Of a DNA stretch of 64,000 nucleotides, positions 33,652-46,937 are shown piece after piece; within the stretch, counting starts at the first letter, position 1, and each line of letters begins with the position of its first letter. The stretch is taken from assembly GCF_003597395.2 (NCBI RefSeq), contig NC_133773.1, positions 72,321,972 through 72,385,971 on the forward strand. Reading direction: 5' to 3'. The stretch is from Chelonoidis abingdonii (taxonomy: Eukaryota; Chordata; Testudines; Testudinidae). Position numbers and translations under genes: made by a program. Under the pieces are notes generated by a model. It searched no databases and was not told the origin of the DNA. It saw only the letters and a program-made list of their open reading frames with translations.

Positions 33652-34391
33652 CCCCAAATTACGCACTGTTTTCAATCTGTGAAATCAAAATGTTTAGACT
33701 AAACTGAAAGGCAAGTGACAACATCAAAGTTCAGGTTATGGCAACTAGAAACAAGAAAATTACACAACTTTCTAGAGAGGAAAAAGAACGGGTGGAAAAA
33801 GGCAACTGCTATTGGGTAGAATCAGCTGCCAATGGATGTTGAAGAGAGACGAATGAACGGTACTGTGTACCACTAAGGAGCATTGTTTGCTAGAATACAG
33901 AAAATCCTGTAACGTAAGTGGGAGATATGATAAGGTTCTATATAAACTCAGAAAGCTACTTTTTCAAAATTCAGGGTACTGATTTCATTAAAAGATTGTT
34001 TCTTACTATAGTAAATGTGCCAACTATTCATTAATATTGCAAGTGAGTGATAAGTATTACCAAATATCACGGCATGAATTTATCTGACTTAACACGCTTA
34101 AAAGTTGAAAGAAGTGGAAGGAAATAAGCAACTGAATGATGTAATGAAAACAGAATTCTTGTAAAGTAAAATGTACGTCCTGCCAACAGTTACTAAGCAA
34201 CAAGAAAAAAGGTTTAGGGTTATCACAACAATGTGGGTATTAAACCAGGGTGTTTTCGGGGAGGGTATTTTTCAGGATCAAATGAGCCACTGAATAGAAT
34301 TATCTATTGAAATGAAAGAGCAAATCATTGTCAAGTTTGATGAGACCTTTTTTTAAGCTACTACAATGACTGAAATGTAGCCACAATATTC
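33652..34391. other. NEK1 intron, nothing identified
   Basis: AT-rich intron between the SINE and hAT copy 2; no exon or repeat recognised. Confidence 0.5.
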
Positions 34392-34399
34392 ATTTAAAT

Positions 34400-36035
34400 T
34401 AGGGCTGTTGATTAATTGCATTTACCTCATGCAATTAACTCAAAAAATGAATTGACATTAAAAAATTAATCACAATTAATTGCACTGTTAAACAATAGAA
34501 TACCGATTGAAATTTATTAAACATTTTTCAGTGTTGTTCTACATTTTCAAATATATCTATTTCAATTACAAGACAGAATATAAAGTGTACAGTGCTCACT
34601 TTATTATTTTTTATCACAAATATTTGCACTGTAAAATGATAAAAAAATAAATAGTATTTCTTAATTCACTTGTACAAGTACAGTCTCTATCATGAAAGTA
34701 CAACTTAAAAATCTAGGGTTTATTTTTTGTTACATAACTGCACTCAAAAACAAAACAGAGCCTACAAGTACACTTAGTCCTACTTCTTGTTCAGCCAATT
34801 GTTAAGAGAAACAAGTTTGTTTACACTTATAGGACACAGTGCTGCCCACTTCTTAATTACGTCACCTGAAAGAGAAAACAAGTATTTGCATGGCACTGTT
34901 GTAGCTGGTGTCACAAGATATTTACATGCCAGATGTGCTTAAGATTCATATGCCTCTTCATGCTTCGACCATTGTTCCAGAGGACATGTTTCCATGCTGC
35001 TGACACTCATTAAAAAAATCATTCGTTAATTAAATTTGTGACTGAACTACTTGGGGGAGAACTGCATGTCTCCTGCTCTGTTTTACCTACATCCTGTCAT
35101 GTATTTCGTGTTATAGCAGTCTCAGATGATGACCCAGTACATGTCCATTTTAAGAACACTTTCACTGCAAATTTGATAAAATGTGAAGAAGATATCAACG
35201 TGAAACTTCTGAACTACTCGACCCAGGATTTAAGAATCTGAAGTGCCTTCCAAAATCTGAGAAGGATGAGGTGTGGAACATGCTTTAAGAAGTCTTAAAA
35301 GAGCAACACACTGATGCAGAAACTACAGACTCCGAACCACCAAAAAAGAAAAATCAACCTTCTGCTAGTGGCATCTGACTCAGATGACAAAAATGCACAT
35401 GCGTCAGTTTGCGCTGCTTTGGATCGTTATAGAGCAGACCCCATCATCAGCACAAACACGTCCTCTGTAATGGTGGTTGAGGGACATATGAATCTTCAGT
35501 GCATCTGGCTCGTAAATATCTTGCAACACTGGCTACAAGAAGTGTCATGCAAACGCCAGTTCTCACTTTCAGGTGACATTGTAAACAAGAAGCAGGCAGC
35601 ATTATCTTCTGTAAATATAAACTATCTTGTTTCTCTTAGCTATTGGCTGAACAAAAAGTAGGACTGAGAGGGCTTGTAGGTGCTAAAGTTTTACATTGTT
35701 TTGTTTTTGAGTGAAGTTATGTAACAAAAAAAATCTACATTTGTAAGTTGCACTTGCACAATAAAGAGATTGCATGACAGTACTTTTATGAGATGAACTG
35801 AAAAATACTATCTTCTGATTACGAATATTTGCACTGTAAAAATGATAAAAATAAATATAAAGTGAGCACTGTACACTTTGTATTCTGTGCTGTAATTGAA
35901 ATAAATATATTTGAAAATGTAGAAAACACCCAAAAATATTTAAACAAATGGCATTCTATTGTTTAGCAGCAAGATTATTTTTTTTAAATCGCACGATTAA
36001 CTGTAATTCATTTTTGTAATCGTTTGTCAGCCCTA
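34400..36035 (+). mobile_element. hAT transposon copy 2, complete ends with 8-bp target duplication
   Basis: ATTTAAAT is repeated at 34392-34399 and 36036-36043, flanking TAGGGCTG on the left and CAGCCCTA on the right. An 8-bp duplication and these ends define a hAT insertion of 1636 bp. The interior carries only the end of a transposase: KINLLLVASDSDDKNAH, ALDRYRADPIIS, then FSLSGDIVNKKQAALSSVNI and LSYWLNKK, the C-terminal dimerisation region. The N-terminal zinc finger and catalytic core are absent. It has stops and is non-autonomous. Confidence 0.92.
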
Positions 36036-36043
36036 ATTTAAAT

Positions 36044-37218
36044 CTTTTTTCCAGGCCTTCCACCAGCAATTCAATCTAAGCTTCATTTTAGTAAGTGTGT
36101 CTGTTCACCTTCAAACACTGAAAACATGGCTGAGATCCATATCAATGATCATACCATAAAAACAACTGCAAGTCAGAGACTTGGAACTTGCTAAAAAAGT
36201 TGCAACTTTTAACGTGCCACAAAGTAAACAATTTAAAGAAAAATCAACAATTGAGTTTAAATTTGTTTAGATGAGTAGAGCAAAAAAAGCTCTATAACTA
36301 GATGTTTCAAGTGAAAAAAGAAAAAAATCAAAGGAAGATTTAAAAGAATCAACAGTAACAATAATGCAAGATGGATGGTTGAATATAGGAGGAGACATAA
36401 TGAGAACTATCCACACTGAGAAAAAATGTATTCTTACGTATTTCCATTGATTGTATGATTGAAACAAATCTTCAAGGATATTGTGTCCCAATCACTTAAG
36501 ATACCATCCAAAGCCCCAATTCTACAAACACTTAAACGTCCTTATTTTTGCTCCTTCATTAGTCCCACTGAAATTAAATGGGATACTCACAATAAAAGTT
36601 AAGCTCATATGTAAGTGTTTGCAGGATCAAGTCCCTGAGCAATAACAAAGTTTTTGCTATTGTCTCAGACAACAAAAATAATCGTGACAACAGTTACAAT
36701 CTTCTAAAACTTCTGACATAGTTAGTACATTATTTAAAAAGCTGAAAAAGGAGTAACACAAAATGGTTTTAAGTTCAAAAATTGTTTTGCAACCACCATT
36801 ACATTGTCTGTGGGCTGGAGGGGTGGGGGGAAAGAGAACTGATGCTCCAGCTTCCCAGTGACCTCCCTGGAAGTTTCCAGACTGTTGGCAAAATCCTGGC
36901 CTCACTGGACTTCAATATGTATCACTCAAGTGGTGATATTCTGGATATTTAGTATTTGCATTGATTGTAAATGAAGTTGACTTAAGGAAATTATAAATTT
37001 ATTATCTCTGTGGAGACTAACTTGATAGATCTGTAATTTATAACAATACTAATTCCATTAATTTCTAAGGTACCCAGTTCTCATTAAAAACGTGGTGTTC
37101 TTAAACAAAGTTTATAGATTCCGAACGGTCTTAGATTAATCCATCTTCTCAAATCTTGTGCCAGTTCAGCTGATTTTTGTCTATTTTTGTTCCTTTTAGA
37201 TTTTAGTGGAATACCTAC
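36044..37218. other. NEK1 intron downstream of E7, nothing identified
   Basis: AT-rich with no recognised exon or repeat. Confidence 0.5.
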
Positions 37219-37392
37219 CACACCCACTTCCTTCAAAGCTGAAGTCATAGAGATAACTGGTGTACTGGGCTTCAATGGAAGTTGTGGTTTGAGAGGCGGT
37301 CCTCCAGGTTCTTGTTGCCCAGGCACAGGAATAACCCCAGCTGCCGACACATTAAAAGGCACCATAGGATTCTTTACCCCTTTTGCTGCCAA
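37219..37392 (-). CDS. NEK1: NEK1 exon E7 (linker, TSALKEVGV)
   Basis: This 174-bp, 58-codon phase-0 exon begins LAAKGVKNPMVPFNVSAAG and ends VISMTSALKEVGV before donor GTAGGT. Ends match human LVAKGVKS and ISVTSALKEVGV; the middle (PVPGQQEPGGPPLKPQLPLK) is Pro-rich and diverged. The acceptor AAACACAG is preceded on the minus strand by an uninterrupted run of 28 T, which forms its polypyrimidine tract. This part of NEK1 is a flexible linker between the coiled coils and the acidic tail. Confidence 0.95.
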
Positions 37393-37396
37393 CTGT

Positions 37397-37400
<4 letters not shown>

Positions 37401-37428
<28 letters not shown>
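37401..37428. repeat. A28 homopolymer next to the E7 splice acceptor
   Basis: This is an uninterrupted run of 28 A on the plus strand. Read on the minus strand it is T28 followed by AAACACAG and the first base of NEK1 exon E7. It therefore sits exactly where the polypyrimidine tract should be. Such runs are mutable in length and error-prone in sequencing. Confidence 0.98.
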
Positions 37429-37430
<2 letters not shown>

Positions 37431-38145
37431 CATTCTATTTTTAATAAACCAAAAAACAGCACAAAGTTTCAATGTACCATGAATCTACTTAAATCTAAAG
37501 TGAGATTGCAGTTTCATTTTTCTATGACAGAAAAAGATTTTTCTCCCTAAAATGTCGAGTGTTATTAATTTTGTTTTTGAGGAACTAAATGAATTGTAAT
37601 ATCTTCCCTCTGTAATGGCAAGTTAAGATTCTTATTATTATTAAAGACAACACTTTACACTGACGGCTCAACTCACATAAAAAAGCACAATATAGTAGAG
37701 AGGCACTTTCTAACTTAGCAAACCCCAAAAAAAGGTATAGAATGGAGAATAAAAGTTTCGGCATTACACACTAACAGGGTCATAATCAAAACAAACAAAA
37801 AGGTTAAACAATTAGAAATATGGGAATTAGCAGATTGATGTGAAGCAGATAGATTTCAGCAACCCAAAGAGTTACCACAGTAAAGGTGGGCAGATATAAA
37901 CTGCTGATCCAAAGTTTGATGGTAGAACCTTTGAAAAGAAGGTAGTTCAGAATACAGACATGCAAAAAAAACCACGGCTCAATGACATCAAGTACTCACA
38001 GGTAGGTTTTTTAAAATTACAGATGTATTTGACAGGACTTGATAAACTAAAGGAAGGGAACAACCCTCCTGTGTACAATACTATAAAATCCTCCTGGTCA
38101 GAGACACCAAAATCCTTACCTGTGAAAGTTAAGAAGCTCAGGTAA
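37429..38145. other. NEK1 intron, nothing identified
   Basis: AT-rich intron upstream of E7 after the A28 run; no exon or repeat recognised. Confidence 0.5.
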
Positions 38146-38147
38146 CC

Positions 38148-38845
38148 TGGATGACACTTGACCCAAGGACCAATAAGGGGACAAGCACTTTCAAATCTTG
38201 GTTGGGGGAAGCTTTGTTGTGCTCTTTGTTTGGGAGTGGTTCGCTCTTGGGACTAAGAGGGACCACACATCAATCCAGGCTCTCAAATCTTTCTGAACAG
38301 TCTCTCATATTTCAAATTTAAGAACAGCCAGGCAAGGGTGTTAGTTACCTTTTTTCTCAACTTGTAGATGTCCTTTTGCTAGGGCTTACCTCTGCTAGCT
38401 GTAACTTTGAACCTAAGACTGAGGGTCCTCTGGGCTCTATGAATCTCATTACCTGAAAGTATTTTCCATCCTGATTTACAGAATATTTTACCTTTCTTTC
38501 TTTAATTAAAAGCTTCTTTTTAAGAACCTGATTGATTTTCCTTGTTTTAAGATCCAAGGGTTGGGTCTGCACTCACCAGGAATTGGTGGAGAAAGGAGGG
38601 GAATGGTTTATTTCTCCTGTCTTTTTAAGATCCAGCGGTTTGGATCTGGTTCACCAGGAACTTGGGAGAAGTCTCTCAGCCTACTCGGAGGGAGATAGTC
38701 TAGGGGAAGGTAGACAGAGTTTCCCAAATAACTCTAAAGGATTTGGGTGGTGGCAGTAAACCAGATCTAAGCTGGTAATTAACTTAAAGGTTCTCATGCA
38801 GGTCCTACATCTGTACTTCAGAGTGGGGAAGGGACATCTTAAAAT
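38148..38845 (+). mobile_element. LTR-like sequence (probable solo LTR)
   Basis: Contains phrases I associate with a common turtle LTR family: aacagccaggcaagggtgtt, ctctgggctctatgaatctc, tttccatcctgatttacag, aattaaaagcttctttttaa (with an AATTAAA-type polyadenylation region), gagtttcccaaataactct, ccagatctaagctggtaatt. No coding region is attached, and I could not resolve exact ends or a target duplication. A poly-G tract follows at 38910. Confidence 0.5.
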
Positions 38846-38859
38846 AGTTAATGAGAACT

Positions 38860-39843
38860 ATTTAAAAGGCCCTGTGATATGCCCATGAAATAAAAGGAGA
38901 CTTGTGTGGGGGGGGGGGGGAGAGGAAGTCACACCACAAGACTGAAAGCTTCTACACTTACTGCTGGGGACAAGAAGACAGTAATTATTGAACTTTTCCT
39001 TTTTTGGTTTTTTTTTGCCTGAGTATTTTAAAAAAAAAGAGTAGTGTTCATGGGCGTTAGATTTTATGCAAACTCGCTGTTCGCATTTTCAGGTAATTTC
39101 ATTATTTAATTTAGTTTTCAATTCACAACAGCAGTGCCACCAAGTGAAAGACTGAAAATAGCACTATAGCCTGTCATATGTTGAAAACAAGTACATAGTA
39201 CATCATTAATTCTTGCCACTTTTGGAGTTCATTGCATCAATAGAAACCAGTTAAAATTCATCATTATAAATCACCATTCGTTCACTCTTTAAAGATTTTA
39301 TGAATTGAGCATAGCTTGTCACCTGACAAGCTCCTATGTACCGTGAAAAGGGACAAATAATTTCACACATTATTTCATGCTGCCTAAAAAGACCAGTGGC
39401 TCTACTCTTTCAGTATTTCCTACTTCAAAGCATCAAAGCATTCTTCTCTTATGCTGCTATTTTACCAATCTGATTTTACACTCCAAAGTTTTTATGACTA
39501 AAAGAACAGTTATGTGGATTTCAATTACACATGAACAATAGTAAATATTTCAACATGATCCTAATGATTTTTTGTAAGTTCAGTGTACATTTCAAACTAA
39601 AGCCAAAATTTGCATACCTGGTGCCTGATGTTAAGATGATCAATAAGAGCCCTGACTTTCAGAGACGCACAGGTCAGTTTTAACAGCCAAAACTACAGTT
39701 ACAGAGATCTGAAAAGCTTGGCCTTAAATTTCAGTCAAATGAAGAAAAAGTTAAAACTGTACTCTTTGGCTGAGAGACCAAGTCTGTGGAGTGGTCATGC
39801 CAAATAAAAACAATACTGATTAAGAAAGCTCTTTTTTTCTTAC
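38860..39843. other. NEK1 intron, nothing identified
   Basis: Includes a G11 run near 38911 and AT-rich sequence; no exon or repeat ends seen. Confidence 0.5.
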
Positions 39844-39939
39844 ATGTTCTTCCCAAGCTTTCTTCTCTCTTTCATATGCCTCCTTTCTCTTTCGCTCTAG
39901 TTGCTCTTTCAAAACTGCAGCTCGTGCATTTGCTTGGGC
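39844..39939 (-). CDS. NEK1: NEK1 exon E6 (coiled coil, [17 protein letters not shown])
   Basis: This 96-bp, 32-codon phase-0 exon encodes [20 protein letters not shown] followed by [12 protein letters not shown]. It is practically the mammalian sequence and is one of the most conserved NEK1 blocks outside the kinase. The acceptor is ttatttgcag and the donor is GTAAGA, read through as VRKKKS if unspliced. A lysine/arginine-rich core suggests both coiled coil and possible nuclear-localisation character (inference). Confidence 0.97.
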
Positions 39940-40030
39940 CTGCAAATAAGAAAAAAGAATAGGCTTCAATCTCAACTCATAAGCAGCTCTCCAACTTCTG
40001 CAGACCACTTCAGATTAAACATCCCAGATC

Positions 40031-40568
40031 AGGGGTGGGAAAATGTTTTGGCCTCAGAGCCAGATCGGGGTTTCTAAACTGTATGGAGGGCTGGGTGGGG
40101 AAGGCTGCGCGTCCCCAAACAGTCTGGCCCCCTCCCACTTTCCATCCCCTGACTGCACCCATAGGGCCCCCGACCCATCCAACCCCCTCTGCTCCTTGTC
40201 TCCTGACTGCCTCCTCCCGGGACCCCCCACGTCTAACCGCACCCCCAGGACCCTAGCCTCTATACAACCACCCCACTCCCTGCCCCCTGACTGCACCCCA
40301 GAACCCTCTGCCCGTTATCCAAGACCCCTGCTCTCCACCCCTTTACCATGCCGCATCAGGACTGGTAGCCATGCCGCCCAGCCAGAGCCAGCCATGCTAC
40401 CGCGCTGCCTAGCAGAAGCTCACAGCCCTGTCGCCCAGAGCACTGGCAGCACGCAAGCTGAGGCCGCAGGGGAGGGGGCACAGTAGGGAGGGGCCGGGGG
40501 CTCAAGGGCTGGGAAGGATGGTCCCGTGGGCTAGATGTGGCCCGCAGGCCATAGTTCGCCCACCTCTG
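40031..40568. mobile_element. hAT-like MITE, GC-rich interior, 8-bp target duplication
   Basis: The left end is caggggtgggaaaatgtttt and the right end is ggccatagttcgcccacctctg, inverted relative to each other. The flanking 8-mers TCCCAGAT (40023-40030) and TTCCAGAT (40569-40576) differ by one base. The interior is C-rich and Pro-codon-rich (ccctgactgcaccc repeated with variation), giving spurious long open frames. No transposase. Confidence 0.85.
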
Positions 40569-40576
40569 TTCCAGAT

Positions 40577-42010
40577 CCTCAGTTCTTCAGTTCTCAATAT
40601 GTGACACTTTGCATGTCAAATATGAGAACTAATGTTACATTCAGAAAACACTCAATAATACAAAATACTTCCACATAAAAGTTGGTGAACTACATAAGTA
40701 AATTCTAAGTCTTTTCAAGACAATCCATCCTGCCCCAAGTATATTTTTAAAAGGAGATTCTAAGGTCAAAATTTCCTTGTACATTTCGTATACAAACAAA
40801 ATGGAAATAAAAACCTTGAAATAAAGCATTAAGATTAAATTTTCAATACAGAAGTTCAAGGTCATGGTTTCTACAGAAAGCCATAACTACATTAAAATGA
40901 ACATTAAATGAAACATTTTGCATTTCTGTATATAATACATATACAGAAGAGATCAAAATTAGTTGCTTTAATCATAACAGAACAGTCACATTTGTTTTCA
41001 CAATGCACATTTCCCCGCTCCCATCAACTTTAAAGGACACTTACTTAGTATTAGTGCGATATCGATAGTTATTGTTACAAGAGACCATGGAGCAGAATTC
41101 AGACTAAAAGCTCTGAACTCTGTAGACCTCCTGTAGAATAGAAAGCTAAAAACTTTGCTAGAGAAATATAATTTTGAAATTAAGCCATGAGGCCTTATTC
41201 ACAAGTACATTTATGGCAGGCTTGAAGACAAAGCATACAAGAACATCTGGAAAGTCTTTCCTTGCCTGTATTCCATTAACTCAACCCTTCCCTTCTCCCC
41301 CCAAAAAACAACAGACAGATTATTCATGGTGCACTCAGTCTTCCTCCTTTTCCACATCACAGCATTTCCACCATGCCTACACCAAATTGTCTTCAGAACC
41401 AAGGCTAACAGTGAGAAAAGTTTCACTCAAAATGTAGCTTTCTTTTTTTTTTTTTTTTAAATGAACATGTCCTAGTGTAAGTGACCAAAAATAAGCTTTA
41501 GTACTGAAGTAACATGTCAATTTAATAGTTTTGTTACTGCCATACAATTCAAAGTATTTATAATTCTATCTTTCACAAAAAAGTGTACACAAACCTATTG
41601 TTTACGTTGGAAGAATTAAGTTAAATGATTAGTTTAAACTCATACTAGTCAGACTAACTTACTTTTACATGTCCATCAGATTTCTCCACAATAACCTGAA
41701 GCTAAATGAAGAATGGTCCATAGTGCATACTTCTAGAGAATGTATGTTTTGCTACAGAAAAATAACTCCTCTTCATATATACAGAGGGTGTCATTAAAAC
41801 ACAGATTCACGCATTACGTATTTAAATGTTTTATCTTACTTTACAATGAGAAATACCAAATATATGGTAATGTAGTGTAGCTACTGCAAATAACAAATGT
41901 ACAATTTTAAAACTGTGCCACTAATCTTATTCTACTGCCTGATTCAATCCAAATAGAAGAATATTAAGTGGATTTTAAAGAATGTATTCTAAACCTTTTT
42001 TTTCAATTAC
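40577..42010. other. NEK1 intron between E5 and E6, nothing identified
   Basis: AT-rich; a T run lies at about 41443-41458. No exon or repeat recognised. Confidence 0.5.
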
Positions 42011-42088
42011 CTTTAGTGCTTCAATTTTTTTGCGTCTCAATTCTGCTTCTTCACTTGCATCTTGTCCATCAGAACTGTCAGCTTCATT
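42011..42088 (-). CDS. NEK1: NEK1 exon E5 (acidic plus LRRKKIEALK)
   Basis: This 78-bp, 26-codon phase-0 exon lies between acceptor actttgtag and donor GTAATT. It encodes NEADSSDGQDASEEAELRRK followed by KIEALK. The first half is acidic and Ser-rich and corresponds to the human stretch containing [23 protein letters not shown]. The end resumes the coiled coil continued in E6. Because it is in phase 0 on both sides, skipping it would be frame-neutral. Confidence 0.95.
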
Positions 42089-42129
42089 CTACAAAGTAAG
42101 AGTTCTTAAAAGTGAGCAAGTCATAGTTA

Positions 42130-42310
42130 GCTCATAGATTTACAGATCTGAAGGCCAGAAGGGAGCACTGCGATCAGCTTGTCTGATTACCTGCATAACG
42201 CAAGCCATAAAATTTCACTCAGTAATTCCTGCATCAAGGTCAGTAACCTGTGGTTGAACTGGAACACATCTTTTATGAACAAATCCAGTCTTTACATTGA
42301 AAGTTTGGAA
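42130..42310 (-). mobile_element. Probable CR1-related 3' UTR fragment
   Basis: The plus strand reads catagatttacagatctgaa, ggccagaagggagcactgcg, atcagcttgtctgattacct. This resembles the reverse complement of a CR1 3' tail of the kind ending tctatgaatctatg. Ends are uncertain. Confidence 0.5.
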
Positions 42311-44109
<1,799 letters not shown>

Positions 44110-46386
44110 CTATATGAAAAAGAAAGCAAAGTTTCAACTAAAAGGAAACAATGAGTTTTGCATTCTGTATCTAAGTTCATATGGTTCCACAAAAAGGTCA
44201 AATAAAGGAAAAACTACTGCTATTGCTAAATTAACATTTATTCATTTCTAAAAGAAATTCAACTGGTTTCTTCTCTAATGAAATGAACGAAAACCATAAC
44301 TAGTGTTCCACAATATTAAATTTGGTAGGCTTAAGATTATTAAGATCGGTAAGACCTGCGAAACTAGGAGTAGTTGTATTTATTACAAAAAGACTGTAGA
44401 TAGAGGTTGCGATTTTGTTTTTGTCTGGGATATTTGTGTTTATTTAAAAGAAAATAAATGATTTTTTTCTTTTTGAAAGAAGACTGATGTAGACAGCTAT
44501 TACTAAGACTATTGAACAACAAACTCTAGGACTATATACATTAATTCCTGGGGAATCTATGAAATTCTTGTATTTGTTATAAATTATAAACCATGCAAGA
44601 AAAGGCAGCAGAGGCAAAGTCAATGTGATGCTATTTTGTGATAAAGGTGACAAACATGCGGATAGCATACCTCTTCCTCCTTGTTTCTGGATTTCCTTCC
44701 TCTTGCAGAAATGGGCCTGCCTCCATAGACAGCTGCCAGGTTTTGCAGTGTACCCTGTCACCATTTAATGTATTAAGTTTAAGAATGACTAGGGCCAGAA
44801 CATTATCTACCTTATCCAACAATAACTGCATTAAATTTCTTATGGGAAACATAGATGACTTTCAGCTCTTATGAACTTGGCTGACAAAAGTCTTATTTAC
44901 AAGGAACATTTGATAGTAATAATCAAAACCACTGAGTAATCAAAGAGAAAGCCTCAGACACTCTAATAAATTAGATTTTTATACATATTTAGCTCCCTCT
45001 TCTGATCTCCATATGTGTCTAGTCTTCTCTAGCTAAATCTTTTATATTATAAATTCTCTGGGGTATGGGCTTTCTTTTTACTTGTCTTTTGCACCATCTT
45101 CAGCACACAACTGACAATAATAATTCTTCAGCTAAGCCTAGAATATCTAATCATTTTTATTTGAGTTTTAAATATAAAATATTAACAACAGCTCATGGAA
45201 ATTTTATTCATATCAAAGGTTAAACTATGTTTATATATTAATCTAAGTACTCATCACAGCATTTACTAGATTTAAAAATAAAGAAATAGCTGTATTGTTA
45301 ACTTGCCATTAGAAACATATTTTGCTTTTCCCTGCACTTCCAAAGTGTTTTCATATCAGAAAAATAAATAAAGGTATTTCTTGTTAAAAAAATATTTCTA
45401 ATCCAATTAAAATGTTTGGTTTCATGACATTTGTTAAACAAAAACACAGAGCATACATGATTTTTCCACCAATCCTACCAGTATCCATGTTGGCTACAAC
45501 AAATATGAAGTCCTATTTTAAATCAGAAAAGTCACAATTATGAAAGAGAAAGTAAATGTTTTGAACAGTAAATAAGACAAATACAGTAAAATTGCCTGGA
45601 CTACACAGACAAATCCAGGGAACATATTGCCTAACTGTTCCCAACAAAAGTTAAAATCTCCTTAATTTAATTACCAGTTCTTAAGGAACTGCAGTTCCAA
45701 ACTAGCGACCCTTTATTCACACCACACCAAAATCAAACTACTTGTGTGAGAAAAGGATTTCATGATAGTAAATTTTGCAAACACACACACACCAAAAACT
45801 AAGGAAGCCAATAATTAAAAGCACATGGGAGTTCACAATATAACAAAGCTCTTCAAGACAACTACACAAAAACTTTAAAAGTTCACATTTTTCAACAGTG
45901 AGGTGGCAGTCACTTCTGCTTCTGCTTGAAATTTGAAAAAAACCTGAACAGTAATTCTAAATTTGCACAGACAGCCAATTCACTCAAGACTGTCCCATTA
46001 GTCAAAACAAAAACTTAAACTAAAACGGAGGTGCACGTAATGAGATGTCCTTGGGTGGGTCATCAGCATAGGGAATCAAATCTGGAACATCTGGTTCTAA
46101 AAGCATAAGTCTCTACAGCTTGAGCTAAAAACCCCATATTTGTTAACACAAAGTCAGAGATTTACAAGTCAGTTACTATGTGGTCCAGCCACTAGAAAGG
46201 AATATAGCACCACGCTTGGTACAAGTTTCTGGCTTAGAAAACAGAGGTCCACACAGCTCAAATTCTTATAGAGTTAACTACTTGAAACATGATTTCGCAG
46301 GTAGGTTTTTGGCAGGTGAGGAAGATCAGATCTGAGACATTTGGATTCAAGTAGTTCAAAGACTATAGTAGGCTGTAGTGAGCCAA
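44110..46386. other. NEK1 intron, nothing identified
   Basis: AT-rich sequence upstream of E4; a short acacacacacac run lies at 45780-45793. No exon, repeat ends or RNA gene recognised. Confidence 0.5.
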
Positions 46387-46467
46387 TTACTAGAGAAGTA
46401 TCAGAGAGGTAGCCATGTTAGTCTGGATCTGCAAAAGCAGCAAAGAGTCCTGTGGCACCTTATAGAC

Positions 46468-46778
46468 CATGGGTCGGCAACTTTTCAGAAGTGGTGTGCC
46501 GAATCTTCATTTATTCACTCTAATTTAAGGTTTCACGTGCCAGTAATACATTTTAACATTTTTAGAAGATCACTTTCTATAAGTCTATAATATATAACTA
46601 AACTATTGTTGTATGTAAAGTAAATAAGGTTTTTAAAATGTTTGAGAAGCTTCATTTAAAATTAAATTAAAATGTAGAACCTCCCAGACTTGTGTCCAAG
46701 ACCCAGGCAGTATGAGTGCCACTGAAAATCAGCTCGCGTTTTGCCTTCAGCCCCCATGCCATAGGTTGCCTACCCCTG
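46468..46778. mobile_element. hAT-like MITE inserted in a Penelope-type palindrome
   Basis: TTATAGAC occurs at 46460-46467 and 46779-46786, a perfect 8-bp duplication. The ends are CATGGGTCGGCAACTT and AGGTTGCCTACCCCTG, inverted. The interior is AT-rich (tataatatataactaaacta). Removing the unit and one copy of the 8-mer restores the palindrome arm exactly, so it inserted later. Confidence 0.93.
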
Positions 46779-46806
46779 TTATAGACTAACAGACATTTTG
46801 GAGCAT

Positions 46807-46878
46807 GAGCTTTCGTGGGTGAATACCCACTTCGTTACATCTGACGAAGTGGGTATTCACCCATGAAAGCTCATGTTT
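46807..46878. repeat. Near-perfect hairpin at centre of the Penelope-type unit
   Basis: Positions 46804-46838 (catgagctttcgtgggtgaa, tacccacttcgt) are followed by a short spacer (about 8 bases, tacatctg) and by the inverted copy acgaagtgggtattcaccca, tgaaagctcatg. One mismatch (gtgg against atgg) was seen. Confidence 0.9.
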
Positions 46879-46937
46879 CAAAACGTCTGTTGGTCTATAA
46901 GGTGCCACAGGACTCTTTGCTGCTTTTACTAGAGAAG

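Larger units (their letters stand above)
46399..46925. mobile_element. Penelope-type inverted-repeat unit with 12-bp target duplication, MITE in left arm
   Basis: The left arm reads cagagaggtagccatgttag, tctggatctgcaaaagcagc, gtcctgtggcaccttatagac and (after the MITE) gcatgagctttcgtgggtga, atacccacttcgt. The right arm, from about 46848, is its inverted copy: acgaagtgggtattcaccca, tgaaagctcatg, ggtctataaggtgccacagg, actctttgctgctttt. The direct repeat ttactagagaag at 46387-46398 and 46926-46937 flanks the pair. No coding sequence. This terminal-repeat type is common in turtles and I assign it to a Penelope-like family by structure, less surely than the 11-kb copy. Confidence 0.75.

Noticed and set aside
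40043..40486. A 147-codon Pro/Ser-rich frame
   Set aside because: It lies entirely inside a GC-rich MITE with an 8-bp target duplication; composition explains the open frame.
46804..46878. Hairpin considered as a microRNA precursor
   Set aside because: The stem is the junction of inverted transposon terminal repeats within a target-duplicated insertion, so homology of mobile-element arms explains it.
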